From a virus, in IMG/VR virus record IMGVR_UViG_3300035703_000312, positions 1 through 31,489 of that record: a stretch of 31,489 bases of DNA; one strand, written 5' to 3'. Every line of letters begins with the position of its first letter. Positions within the stretch are counted from its first letter, which is position 1. Made by a program: the position numbers and the translations under genes. Of this stretch, positions 22,047 to 28,395 are shown piece by piece. The notes beneath the pieces are model-generated. The model was given only the letters and a program-made list of their open reading frames with translations. It made no database searches and had not been told where the DNA came from.

Positions 22047-22190
22047 CGGTAGTGTATAAAGTGATAAAACGGTAGTGTAGCCGAACGCCGACAAACACCG
22101 AATGTGTGCGTACGCCGACATTCTGCGCGCTCACACACAATCAGGCCTGTTCACACGATGTAACCCGATGAAAGTTCCCTAATGTGTGCG
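22047..22190 (-). promoter_or_regulatory. Intergenic control region with paired repeats
   Basis: The 204-base gap between two leftward genes (22023-22226) contains two pairs of direct repeats. CGGTAGTGTA occurs at 22047-22056 and 22070-22079 (23-bp spacing, about two helical turns). AATGTGTGCG occurs at 22101-22110 and 22181-22190, with CGCTCACACA in reverse between them. On the minus strand TATACA lies inside the first pair and could be a -10 box. The arrangement looks like operator sites around a promoter. No gene was found in the gap. Confidence 0.5.
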
Positions 22191-22226
22191 AAAACGCAGA
22201 TTTGCTTAGGATAGGAACCGGCCTCA

Positions 22227-22421
22227 CTAGCGTTTATTCATCGCGCGCCAGCGATCCCGTGCTATCTCGTAAGCCTCCTTCAGCCCTTCTTCGCCGGCCT
22301 CAGACTTCAGTACCTTCAACGCTTCGTGCGACTTCTGCCAGATCGCTCCCGAATCCGAAAACGAATCCAACCACGTCGCCATAATCGCGTCGGCAAGGCG
22401 TTCTATATCTGTTCTACTCAC
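22227..22421 (-). CDS. Hypothetical small protein
   Basis: A 64-residue helical protein containing DIERLADAIMATWLDSF and ARDRWRAMNKR at its end, not recognised. GTG at 22421 is chosen because it overlaps the preceding TGA as GTGA and has GGGG six bases upstream. A GTG four codons earlier is an alternative. It is the last gene before the intergenic control region. Confidence 0.55.
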   Translation of the reverse strand: MSRTDIERLADAIMATWLDSFSDSGAIWQKSHEALKVLKSEAGEEGLKEAYEIARDRWRAMNKR

Positions 22422-22756
22422 GATTGACCCCACTCTAATCTGATAAGCGGCCCAAGCGAACGGCCAACTTCCAGCCGATCGCGGAGAGCCTTGATTTGAC
22501 CTACGGCCGCGCGAAGTTTTTGCTCAGCCAGTTCCAGATGAAGGTACGAATCACCGGTTTCCAAATCAGCCGTATATTTTCGTATATCCATCGCTCCCTC
22601 GGCGGTCAGGAAAGCACGCGCATAGTTCGTCTTGTGTGACGCCCTAGCGCGTACCGCCTGCTCGTCAAGTTCAGCGATCTCGTTAGTCGTTTCATCGATG
22701 TCTTTCGATATTTTCGATAACGTATCGATAACCTGTTGCGGTGTTAGGTTGCTCAT
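22418..22756 (-). CDS. Actinophage-type helical protein of the recombination block
   Basis: A 112-residue protein starting MSNLTPQQVIDTLSKI, helical and charged. The phrases YARAFLTAEGAMDIRKY and LRDRLEVGRSLGPLIRLEW match a protein often seen beside exonuclease and annealing genes in actinophages; its function has not been established to my knowledge. The start at 22756 follows the previous stop by one base. It may act as an accessory to recombination, on context alone. Confidence 0.6.
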   Translation of the reverse strand: MSNLTPQQVIDTLSKISKDIDETTNEIAELDEQAVRARASHKTNYARAFLTAEGAMDIRKYTADLETGDSYLHLELAEQKLRAAVGQIKALRDRLEVGRSLGPLIRLEWGQS

Positions 22757-22757
22757 G

Positions 22758-22946
22758 TTATCGCCCGAACAACCAAGTACCGGTTTCGTGAACCCACTCG
22801 ATAACCTCCCCATACGGGTCTGGGCTGTTCCTGTCGAACCGTTTATGCGGATCTAAGTCGGCGTGAATATCCGCCACGCGATTATGCGTAATTGAAGCCA
22901 TAAGCAGAACCCTTTCGTGATGTTCGTTGAGTTCGCGATTAGCCAT
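22758..22946 (-). CDS. Hypothetical small protein
   Basis: A 62-residue protein rich in His, Asp and Arg (NELNEHHERVLL; HADLDPHKRFDRNSPDPYGE), ending in an aromatic stretch VHETGTWLFGR. No family was recognised. It overlaps the end of the annealing-protein gene by eight bases and is therefore likely translated with it. Confidence 0.5.
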   Translation of the reverse strand: MANRELNEHHERVLLMASITHNRVADIHADLDPHKRFDRNSPDPYGEVIEWVHETGTWLFGR

Positions 22947-23463
22947 CAGACAAAGCCTTCCTCTTATCGGTAATAATCTTTTTGACGCGGCCGGAGAAGC
23001 CCAACCTAACGGAATCCTCCCACAACGCCTTTAGTTCTTCAACAGAAACGCTGGCGTCGATCTTGGTTAGGAACTCCTGCGGCACCTCTGGCTCAGCCGA
23101 TACAGCGACTGGGCCGCGCGCGACCTTCTCCATTTCCTCACGGGAAGCACGCTTGTTACCGGAGTATCCGGCGTTCGCCAAAGCTCGGCCGATCGCGCTG
23201 GTTTCGGCGTTCTCCAGAGCCGATGTTTTGTTTGCCCCAGAAGTGCCTTCAATCTCGAAAGCAAGACCGGAGGCCTTCGGGTTGTTGGTGTGCTGGTCTT
23301 CGTGGTCTGAAAACACCTGGGCGCGTACCACCCAGTAGCCTTTGGCACGATCCTGCTTACTAGTTAGTTCGTAAGCAACGATACGGCCATCAGGGTTGTC
23401 CTCATAGAACCGGCGGATCCGTTCCTCAACGGTTTCGTAATCCTCCAAGTTGAACATAGCCAT
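22939..23463 (-). CDS. Putative ssDNA-annealing/recombination protein
   Basis: A 174-residue protein with a compact N-terminal domain (about 1-115) and a helical C-terminal tail. The most telling phrase is KTSALENAETSAIGRALANAGY (about 78-99), followed by ASREEMEKV. This pattern recurs in phage proteins encoded next to YqaJ or lambda-type exonucleases and thought to be strand-annealing partners. It lies two bases downstream of a YqaJ-like exonuclease, which supports a Red-like pair. Assignment to a named family (ERF, Rad52 or other) is not possible by eye. Confidence 0.55.
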   Translation of the reverse strand: MAMFNLEDYETVEERIRRFYEDNPDGRIVAYELTSKQDRAKGYWVVRAQVFSDHEDQHTNNPKASGLAFEIEGTSGANKTSALENAETSAIGRALANAGYSGNKRASREEMEKVARGPVAVSAEPEVPQEFLTKIDASVSVEELKALWEDSVRLGFSGRVKKIITDKRKALSDG

Positions 23464-23464
23464 T

Positions 23465-24076
23465 TTAGTTTCCCTTCATTTCTAGTGAGATCTTCTCTGC
23501 CCAAAGCCTAGCCGCGACCTCTGACAGTTCATCAATCATCTTGGTGTCTGGTTTGATTTCTGTTACTTTCGGTTCCCACCAGGCCGGAACCATGCGACCG
23601 TCAACCTCGGCTCGCAACAACCAAGCGAACAAGCACACTTCTGCGCCTGTCACAAACAGTTGCCATTGAACCTGCCGACGATACTGTATGGGGATCGCGT
23701 TCTCTCCCCAATCTTTACCGGTGGTTTTGATTTCCGCAATACACCGGTGGTCGAGTGATAGGCCGTCCGGCGTAGCCAAAGGCCAAGGCTTCCGGTCAGG
23801 CGTTGCGGAGCCCTGCCGGATAAGCCACTCGTTAGGAAATATCCCGTAATGTTCCTTTATCCACAACGAAATATCTGCTTCCTGTTCGCGGCCGAACGCC
23901 ATATAAGGGTTATCGATTACCGTGCGCGGCTCCACAAGGTCAGCTACGGCCTCTTTGAACCCGGCAGGCGTAGATGCTTTAGCAACCTGTGTGGCGGTCA
24001 CGCCGAGCTTCCTAGCCTCGCGCCAACCATCGTAATCGAGCGCCTTATTAGCGACGAACAGTTCCGGCTTAAGCAT
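23465..24076 (-). CDS. YqaJ-like (lambda exonuclease family) recombination nuclease
   Basis: This 203-residue nuclease has the PD-(D/E)XK order: REARKLGVTATQVAKAS (helical entry), MAFGREQEADISLWI with the conserved Glu, WPLATPDGL with the metal Asp, and CIAEIKTTGKDW with the ExK pair. YRRQVQWQLFVTGAEVCLFAWL follows as the Q-rich helix and strand. It should degrade one strand from a double-strand end to feed the annealing protein. ATG at 24076 overlaps the previous gene by eight bases and is preferred to a longer form whose N-terminus has no homology-like pattern. Confidence 0.87.
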   Translation of the reverse strand: MLKPELFVANKALDYDGWREARKLGVTATQVAKASTPAGFKEAVADLVEPRTVIDNPYMAFGREQEADISLWIKEHYGIFPNEWLIRQGSATPDRKPWPLATPDGLSLDHRCIAEIKTTGKDWGENAIPIQYRRQVQWQLFVTGAEVCLFAWLLRAEVDGRMVPAWWEPKVTEIKPDTKMIDELSEVAARLWAEKISLEMKGN

Positions 24077-24356
24077 GGAGCGCCCAGACGATCGCGTTAC
24101 GACCGGAAGGTAGCACCTGCTTGACACCGGAATCCATAACCAGGCCTTTGCGAACCAGTTCCGCCCGACGCGAGCGTATACCGGACTCGCTGGCGCGCGG
24201 CGCTTTGCCGATTTTGGAGTAAGCCTCCACCAACTGAATATCGGTGCGAGGCCGGCGGAGAGCCTGAAGAATGTATAACTGTGTGTCAGTCACACGTTTC
24301 ACAGAGTCGGCGGCGTCGTGGCTTGTTTGCGGATCCGTTTTTCTTGCTTTAGGCAT
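24069..24356 (-). CDS. Winged-helix DNA-binding protein
   Basis: A 95-residue protein starting MPKARKTDPQTSHDAADSVKRV, a phrase common to phage winged-helix proteins. It continues through helices (QLYILQALRRPRTDIQLVEAYSKI), a recognition segment ASESGIRSRRAELVRKGLV, and a beta-wing with SGVKQVLPSGRNAIVWAL. It may regulate the early operon or act in recombination. It overlaps its neighbours on both sides by eight bases, indicating coupled expression. Confidence 0.75.
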   Translation of the reverse strand: MPKARKTDPQTSHDAADSVKRVTDTQLYILQALRRPRTDIQLVEAYSKIGKAPRASESGIRSRRAELVRKGLVMDSGVKQVLPSGRNAIVWALHA

Positions 24357-24474
24357 CTTTTTCCCCTTCTGTTACTTTCTCGATTACTTTGCCGATGATG
24401 GTTTGACGGAGCGCCTCATTTTGAGAATCCGAAAATCCGGTAACTATGAGGTGTTCGTCAAACCAGTTAGTCAT
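24349..24474 (-). CDS. Mini-gene, 41 residues
   Basis: A 41-residue peptide, MTNWFDEHLIVTGF...KVTEGEKDA, with a helical C-terminal half. GAGGA lies just upstream of the ATG at 24474. It overlaps the winged-helix gene by eight bases and the upstream mini-gene by eight bases. The longer upstream frame is rejected because it runs through that mini-gene. Function unknown. Confidence 0.55.
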   Translation of the reverse strand: MTNWFDEHLIVTGFSDSQNEALRQTIIGKVIEKVTEGEKDA

Positions 24475-24619
24475 CTTCCTCACTCCATTCAGCGTCGTGA
24501 AGTACCTCGGCACAATCCTCGCACTCGATAGAAGTGTCGTAGGTGTGACTTTCGCTGGCATACAGCACCACGCGAATATCGTGCCCAACGTGTTGCGCCA
24601 ATTCCCTGGCGCTAGGCAT
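24467..24619 (-). CDS. Small acidic CxxC protein
   Basis: A 50-residue peptide with IRVVLYASESHTYD and one ECEDCAEVL pair, ending in an acidic stretch EWSEEDD. A single CxxC pair is not enough to bind zinc alone, so it may dimerise. The ATG at 24619 and the stop overlap flanking genes, supporting translation. Function is unknown. Confidence 0.52.
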   Translation of the reverse strand: MPSARELAQHVGHDIRVVLYASESHTYDTSIECEDCAEVLHDAEWSEEDD

Positions 24620-24812
24620 CTTCGTCCTCCAAGTAAGTCATCGAAAGAGTCATCGTGACCTCCATCAAAACTTCGACAAGCGCGCGAGCTTCCGCCTTAT
24701 TTTCTATGACCAGCGCGTTGCCTTCCGCTGTAGTCACCCAGCGGCTACCATCCAGCCGGCGAACAACGATTTCCGGCCTACGAGGATCGATGTCCCTAAT
24801 GATTACGAACAT
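24612..24812 (-). CDS. Hypothetical small protein
   Basis: A 66-residue protein starting MFVIIRDIDPRRPEIVVRRL with an alpha-beta pattern: two strands, WVTTAEGNALVIENKAEARALVEVLMEV as a long helix, and an acidic end. GGAAGGG stands nine bases before the ATG. Not recognised. It overlaps the upstream membrane gene by 17 bases. Confidence 0.55.
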   Translation of the reverse strand: MFVIIRDIDPRRPEIVVRRLDGSRWVTTAEGNALVIENKAEARALVEVLMEVTMTLSMTYLEDEDA

Positions 24813-24948
24813 TTGTTCTATCCCTTCCATAAATAACAAATAACGTGATTAGTACAAGGCTGACTGAAAACAGTAGCCAGTTGGGGAGCGTTACCGCCTG
24901 GGCCAATAGTAGGAAGGCCGCAACGATAACTACAAGCAAACTAGTCAT
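24796..24948 (-). CDS. Small two-helix membrane protein
   Basis: A 50-residue peptide with hydrophobic stretches at about 3-19 and 22-40 separated by a Pro-Asn turn, ending RDRTNVRNH. GGAGGCGACCAA precedes the ATG at 24948, an excellent ribosome site. It is one of two membrane mini-proteins at the very start of the leftward early operon. Function unknown. Confidence 0.6.
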   Translation of the reverse strand: MTSLLVVIVAAFLLLAQAVTLPNWLLFSVSLVLITLFVIYGRDRTNVRNH

Positions 24949-24967
24949 TTGGTCGCCTCCGAAACAG

Positions 24968-25156
24968 TCATTTCGTCGCCCCGAAAACAAGCAAGCCGGC
25001 GATAATCAAAGTTTGCGCCCACATCGCGGAAAGCGCAGTTATTAGTAGCCGCCGGCTAATCACGACAACGCCGATTTGCTTTATGTAAGTGGATCGCCGA
25101 CGGCGATCGCCGACCTCCACTTGTTCACCTATTTCTAGGTTTTTGAAGTAACCCAT
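24968..25156 (-). CDS. Basic protein with C-terminal membrane helix, first early gene
   Basis: A 62-residue protein: a polar, basic N-terminal half (EIGEQVEVGDRRRRSTYIKQ) followed by a hydrophobic segment LLITALSAMWAQTLIIAGLLVFG. It is the first gene downstream of the divergent control region at 25157-25303, so it should be made very early. AAGGGAAAATC precedes the ATG. Function is not known; its place suggests host takeover or membrane action, which is inference. Confidence 0.58.
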   Translation of the reverse strand: MGYFKNLEIGEQVEVGDRRRRSTYIKQIGVVVISRRLLITALSAMWAQTLIIAGLLVFGATK

Positions 25157-25303
25157 GATTTTCCCTTCATTTTGGTTAGCGTCAATCGACGCGGCTTAAG
25201 CCTAACCGCGACCGGCGACATTGACCCAATATTTCTAAAAAAAACTTAAAAAAAAATATCGAATCGTTTAGGAAACCTAGACGGCTACCGGTAGCCTTGA
25301 GTC
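25157..25303. promoter_or_regulatory. Main divergent control region of the early operons
   Basis: This region separates the leftward early genes from the rightward small-protein operon. It contains a hairpin GCGTC-AATC-GACGC next to the palindrome GGCTTAAGCC (about 25179-25202), and two A-tracts near 25237-25258. GTTTAGG lies at 25266-25272, and the palindrome GGCTACCGGTAGCC at 25283-25296, seven bases before an ATG at 25304. The last three elements copy the 6.6 kb control region with identical spacings. A -10-like TAGCCT sits at 25292-25297. Confidence 0.65.
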
Positions 25304-25336
25304 ATGAATGAAACCACCCGATTGAAAGGAACCAAA

Positions 25337-25585
25337 ATGAAAGACGTAAGCGTTGTGGAAACTGCCCAAATGACCAAGTACTACCGAGGCGAGTTTTCCT
25401 ACCTAACGAACCGCACGATCCTCGATGTTCGCGCTATGTATCCAGAGGAAATGGAACTGTTTCTTTGGAGCGGAAAGCCTGGTGCCGTGTTTCTTCTAGA
25501 CGACGGAGGGTTATTTATCCCCACCTCTGACGTCGAAGGCAACGGTATCGGTCACCTGACGATCCAGCGAGGCAAAAAAGCGTGA
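25337..25585 (+). CDS. Hypothetical protein, first gene of rightward operon
   Basis: An 82-residue acidic alpha-beta protein starting MKDVSVVETAQMTKYYR and containing YPEEMELFLWSGKPGAVFLLDDGGLFIP, not recognised. ATG at 25337 is preferred since AAAGGAACC stands just upstream. An in-frame ATG at 25304 would add MNETTRLKGTK, eleven residues that parallel the eleven at 6703-6735, and lacks a ribosome site. It leads a six-gene operon of small proteins. Confidence 0.6.
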   Translation: MKDVSVVETAQMTKYYRGEFSYLTNRTILDVRAMYPEEMELFLWSGKPGAVFLLDDGGLFIPTSDVEGNGIGHLTIQRGKKA

Positions 25586-25623
25586 GCGCCCAAGCGACCG
25601 GCAACCACCCGAAAGGAACCGAA

Positions 25624-25941
25624 ATGATAGAAGAAACGCTATACAAGCCCTGGATAATCTTCGACCACGAGTACCAAGATTATTCTTGCGAAGAACACGC
25701 GATCGATTACGCAAACACCATCGATGCTCAAAAGTACGGTGACACCGCTTACGGTATCGCCAAAGAGGGTTACGGTATGGTCGCCGATATTTATGAGATC
25801 GCTTCGTTCGCTCGTGACGAAACCGATTACCCAGCCGCTTGCGTTTGCGGACGATACCTCGACATACGCTTGACCGCCGAGGGACAAAATTATCTGGCCG
25901 AAAACGACTTCCCTGCCTGGCTCAAAGCACTCCACCAATAG
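25624..25941 (+). CDS. Hypothetical acidic protein
   Basis: A 105-residue acidic protein starting MIEETLYKPWIIFDHEY, with CEEHAIDYANTI, a Gly/Tyr-rich central part and a C-terminal helix (LAENDFPAWLKAL). GAAAGGAACCGAA precedes the ATG. A GTG at 25582 overlapping the preceding stop is a weaker alternative. No family was recognised. Its high negative charge and small size are features often seen in DNA-mimic or inhibitor proteins; this is a loose inference. Confidence 0.58.
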   Translation: MIEETLYKPWIIFDHEYQDYSCEEHAIDYANTIDAQKYGDTAYGIAKEGYGMVADIYEIASFARDETDYPAACVCGRYLDIRLTAEGQNYLAENDFPAWLKALHQ

Positions 25942-25953
25942 AAAGGAAACACG

Positions 25954-26163
25954 ATGAGTATGTACCAACTAACCGCAAAAATCGAAGGCGGCACCAACGA
26001 AGCGTATTTGTTTGACGCTTTATCCGATGAGGAAGCAACCATGACCGCCATCGGTTACATAATGGACGCGGCCTACGCGCACAAGTCGGGTGCTTGGGCG
26101 AAGGGTGCTATATCCCTCAGCGATCCTGACGGCAACGTCATCCGCACTATGAACGCGAAGTAG
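25954..26163 (+). CDS. Hypothetical small protein
   Basis: A 69-residue protein, MSMYQLTAKIEGGTNEAYLFD..., with strands flanking a helix SDEEATMTAIGYIMDAAYA and ending in a strand ISLSDPDGNVIRTM. AAAGGAAACACG precedes the ATG. The fold pattern looks like a small alpha-beta sandwich. Not recognised. Third gene of the rightward operon. Confidence 0.6.
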   Translation: MSMYQLTAKIEGGTNEAYLFDALSDEEATMTAIGYIMDAAYAHKSGAWAKGAISLSDPDGNVIRTMNAK

Positions 26164-26175
26164 AAAGGAAACACG

Positions 26176-26340
26176 ATGAACCGCCCAACAGAGAAAGATA
26201 TCGACACCACCGCCTCCGGTTACTACCGGTTGCCCTGCGACGGTCGCCACGACCACTCGTACCACTTCTATATGTACTACACCAAGCGCGACATTATGAA
26301 AATGTGGCGCGAAGAACACCCGAAAGGAAAAAACAAATGA
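26176..26340 (+). CDS. Hypothetical mini-protein rich in Tyr and His
   Basis: A 54-residue protein beginning MNRPTEKDIDTTASGYYRL and containing CDGRHDHSYHFYMYYTKRD, unusually rich in aromatic and His residues. AGAAAGGAAACACG stands right before the ATG and its stop overlaps the next ATG as ATGA, so it is well supported despite its size. Function unknown. Confidence 0.62.
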   Translation: MNRPTEKDIDTTASGYYRLPCDGRHDHSYHFYMYYTKRDIMKMWREEHPKGKNK

Positions 26341-26639
26341 ACGACAAATGGCGTGAACTAATCGACAACCCACCTAAAGGCCTCGACGCCATCGCGGACT
26401 TATTTGACCTGTCGACCAACCACGAATACCCGACACCGGCAACCCTGTTCATCGATCTCATCGGATACACGACTGAGGAATACGGCTATGTGCTTGTGAA
26501 AGATATTAGCGTCTACGTCAGCCGGTTCAACTATCTTGAACTGGGCCGGCTCGGTCAAGCACTTGACGACTACACGGATCGCCCACAAGAGGGATTCCAA
26601 TACGTCAGCGACATTCTGGAAGCGGAGATGGACGACTAA
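26337..26639 (+). CDS. Hypothetical acidic protein
   Basis: A 100-residue acidic, mostly helical protein starting MNDKWRELIDNPPKGLDAIAD and ending ILEAEMDD. GAAAGGAAAAAACAA precedes ATG at 26337. The upstream extension of the frame is rejected because it runs inside the preceding gene. It overlaps the next gene by one base. No family was recognised. Confidence 0.6.
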   Translation: MNDKWRELIDNPPKGLDAIADLFDLSTNHEYPTPATLFIDLIGYTTEEYGYVLVKDISVYVSRFNYLELGRLGQALDDYTDRPQEGFQYVSDILEAEMDD

Positions 26640-26827
26640 TGGAAGAACTACTGGAAAAGATGCGCCGCGCAAAACAAGAACGCGAACACGTCACGAAACA
26701 GCTCAACCAAAACACGATCGCGATGCGCCAACTGGTTATCGCCGCTGTGAACGCAGGGTTATTCGCCCCGACGATCGCCCATCATCTAGGCGTAACGAAA
26801 AGAACGATCTACAAGTGGTCTAAATAA
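26639..26827 (+). CDS. Small helix-turn-helix protein
   Basis: A 62-residue protein with a coiled-coil-like N-terminal half (EELLEKMRRAKQEREHVTKQL) and a C-terminal helix-turn-helix: VNAGLFAPTIAHHLGVTKRTIYKW. This reads like the helix-turn-helix of resolvase or sigma-like DNA-binding domains. It is the last gene of the rightward operon before the hairpin. It is a candidate regulator of the operon, perhaps binding the shared palindrome, which is inference. Confidence 0.72.
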   Translation: MEELLEKMRRAKQEREHVTKQLNQNTIAMRQLVIAAVNAGLFAPTIAHHLGVTKRTIYKWSK

Positions 26828-26880
26828 CGGAACCACCGGCAGGGGAAGGGGGACTAAAACCTGCCGGTGGTATTTCCGTT
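26826..26880 (+). terminator. Long hairpin ending the rightward operon
   Basis: An 11-bp perfect stem CCACCGGCAGG (26833-26843) / CCTGCCGGTGG (26860-26870) is extended by AACGGAA (26826-26832) / TTCCGTT (26874-26880) with a TAT bulge. The loop is 16 bases. No long T-run follows, so it may be a weak intrinsic terminator or an mRNA 3'-protecting hairpin. It starts right at the stop of the HTH gene. Confidence 0.65.
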
Positions 26881-27054
26881 TCCACCCATTAGAAAGGATA
26901 AGAAAACTGTATCACCTATTGGCAACTCTCACAGGCAAGCAAATCCATCGGATCTACCGGCACAACACAACCGTCAACAACGTCACGCTCCACAATTACT
27001 CCTTACTTTCCCAGTATCGATTCGGTAATGGCATAGTACGACTGAAGTCGCCTA
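26881..27054. other. Convergent intergenic region without a supported gene
   Basis: This stretch separates the rightward operon from the leftward lysis genes. It contains an orphan AGAAAGGA at 26891-26898 that looks like the ribosome sites of the rightward operon. Only CTG and TTG codons follow in frame, and the frame runs into the antisense of the holin gene. It may be the remnant of a lost small gene. No strong hairpin, repeat or tRNA was found. Confidence 0.4.
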
Positions 27055-27288
27055 TTACTCTGTTCTCAAAGTTGGGTTGCCATACTTATCGAACGCCGGT
27101 TGCTTATCGTAGGTGAGAACGGAAGTCAGCAAGGACATCACGCCGGCCAGTAACGATACCGAAGCAATCTGAACCCAATCCACATCAAGGATTCCAGCGC
27201 CGGCAACCATCGCCGCTAACGAAACCTGAGTGACCGTCTTCACAGCGCGCTCCGTAGCGAACGCCCAATATTTTTTCCACTTATCCAT
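27055..27288 (-). CDS. Holin, r1t-like
   Basis: A 77-residue membrane protein starting MDKWKKYWAFATERAVKTVTQ, a phrase typical of r1t-type holins. It has two hydrophobic helices (about 20-36 and 41-60) separated by ILDVDWVQI, and a polar C-terminus ending NPTLRTE. Holins form the timed membrane lesion that releases or activates the endolysin. ATG at 27288 is chosen over an upstream in-frame codon inside the preceding gene. It is the last gene of the leftward lysis cluster. Confidence 0.8.
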   Translation of the reverse strand: MDKWKKYWAFATERAVKTVTQVSLAAMVAGAGILDVDWVQIASVSLLAGVMSLLTSVLTYDKQPAFDKYGNPTLRTE

Positions 27289-27499
27289 CACTGTTCTTCT
27301 CCTTAGATATGTCTTCCCAAGCGGCACCAAAAATGTAACTCGTCAAAATCAAAGTTATCAAAGCGACACCACCGGTCACTAAATCGCCGGCGCTAAGTTT
27401 GTCCGCCCAGACCGCCGCGACAGCGCTCACAATCATGCCTACACCCAACGCGAATCCGGCGAAAATATAGCGTCTACGAATCTGCCACGTCGGTTTCAT
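27281..27499 (-). CDS. Small two-helix membrane protein of the lysis cluster
   Basis: A 72-residue protein, MKPTWQIRRRYIF..., with basic residues at the N-terminus and two hydrophobic segments (about 12-30 and 38-60), ending ISKEKNSDG. ATG at 27499 overlaps the preceding stop as ATGA. It could be a second holin, an antiholin or a pinholin-like partner of the r1t-like protein. The sequence does not decide. Confidence 0.62.
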   Translation of the reverse strand: MKPTWQIRRRYIFAGFALGVGMIVSAVAAVWADKLSAGDLVTGGVALITLILTSYIFGAAWEDISKEKNSDG

Positions 27500-27735
27500 G
27501 TGAGGATCGCCACCAACGGGGAAATAATCGCCGCTAAGAACCCAAACACACCGATTGCTTGCCACATTCTCTGCTCCAGGCGGCGTATCCGAACCTCATG
27601 GTCATCGATCTTCTGTTCAGAATCAGGTAAAGAATTAGCGATCTTCTCTAAGAGGCGGCCTTGCCGTTGGACTTCTAAATAAATATCGCGCATGGAAACT
27701 TTAACGCCGGCCGTTTCTGTTGTGTCTTCGGTCAT
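27496..27735 (-). CDS. XhlA-like tail-anchored coiled-coil protein
   Basis: A 79-residue protein with a polar N-terminus, a coiled coil (about 18-58; VQRQGRLLEKIANSL and DDHEVRIRRLEQRM), and a C-terminal membrane helix (IGVFGFLAAIISPLVAIL). This is the layout of XhlA-type lysis accessory proteins, which sit in the inner membrane and help the holin. It overlaps the endolysin stop by one base and the next membrane gene by four. The role is by analogy of layout. Confidence 0.65.
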   Translation of the reverse strand: MTEDTTETAGVKVSMRDIYLEVQRQGRLLEKIANSLPDSEQKIDDHEVRIRRLEQRMWQAIGVFGFLAAIISPLVAILT

Positions 27736-28145
27736 CACGATTCCAAAAAATCGACGGGGTTCAACGTGTCGCCCCACTTCTTAGATTTACGACACTCGAA
27801 ATGTAAATGTGGGCCGGTGGAGGCTCCAGTATTTCCTGAGTAGGCTATGACGTCACCGACCTTGACTTTGTCGCCCACGCGGCCTTGTGCGCGCTTCTGA
27901 AGGTGATAGTAGACGGTGAACAAGTCCGCCGCGTGCTTCACGATAAGAGTATTGCCGCCGGAAGCACTTTTGCCTTTATGAACAATCTCACCGTCAGCCG
28001 GAGCCGTCAAAACTGTCCCGACCGGTAAGGCTACGTCTACTCCGTGATGGAAAGTTCGCCGCCGCGTTATCGGGTGAACACGCCAACCGAAAGGCGATCG
28101 CGCGTTGATCGCGTAACCGTCAGGCCAAGGCTTACAGAGCCTCAT
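27735..28145 (-). CDS. M23-family endolysin (zinc peptidase)
   Basis: A 136-residue peptidase that should cut peptide bridges in the host cell wall. After MRLCKPWPDGYAINARSPFGWRVHP come the zinc motifs: FHHGVDVALP with the His...Asp pair, and TGPHLHFE with the HxH pair. These are the full set of the M23/LytM family. There is no signal peptide or separate wall-binding domain, so export through the holin is expected. It is small, essentially only the catalytic domain. ATG at 28145 overlaps the preceding gene by 14 bases. It lies directly upstream of the membrane lysis genes. Confidence 0.87.
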   Translation of the reverse strand: MRLCKPWPDGYAINARSPFGWRVHPITRRRTFHHGVDVALPVGTVLTAPADGEIVHKGKSASGGNTLIVKHAADLFTVYYHLQKRAQGRVGDKVKVGDVIAYSGNTGASTGPHLHFECRKSKKWGDTLNPVDFLES

Positions 28146-28395
28146 CAGGCACCTCGGGAGCAATAAACACATCAGTCACTCGGTCGTAACTGTAACCAAC
28201 CCCAGGGTAGATGCCCCGAAAGTTTCCGTTGTACGAGCATTGGACCAACTCGTCAGGGTTGTAGCCATGCAAATCTGCGAGGAACGCTTGTCCAAGCGCC
28301 TCCTGCTCCACACCATCATCATCGGTGATGACAGGGTTTGCTAAGACATGAACCTTCTGAACCACACCGTGAACCACATAAGCGTAATGAGCCAT
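28132..28395 (-). CDS. Small fibre-associated protein
   Basis: An 87-residue protein starting MAHYAYVVHGVVQKVHVLAN. The phrase VQCSYNGNFRGIYPGVGYSYDRVTDVFIAPEVP matches a small protein found beside tail-fibre genes in many marine and freshwater phages (SYN...R...GIGYTYD...FI). It is probably a tail-tip or fibre-attachment component. Its start overlaps the glycine-rich fibre stop by one base, and the endolysin begins inside its 3' end. Confidence 0.68.
   Translation of the reverse strand: MAHYAYVVHGVVQKVHVLANPVITDDDGVEQEALGQAFLADLHGYNPDELVQCSYNGNFRGIYPGVGYSYDRVTDVFIAPEVPDEAL

Noticed and set aside
26919-27116. Plus-strand frame beginning with TTG in the convergent gap
   Set aside because: The start codon is poor, the only ribosome-like site is too far upstream, and its end runs antisense into the holin gene.
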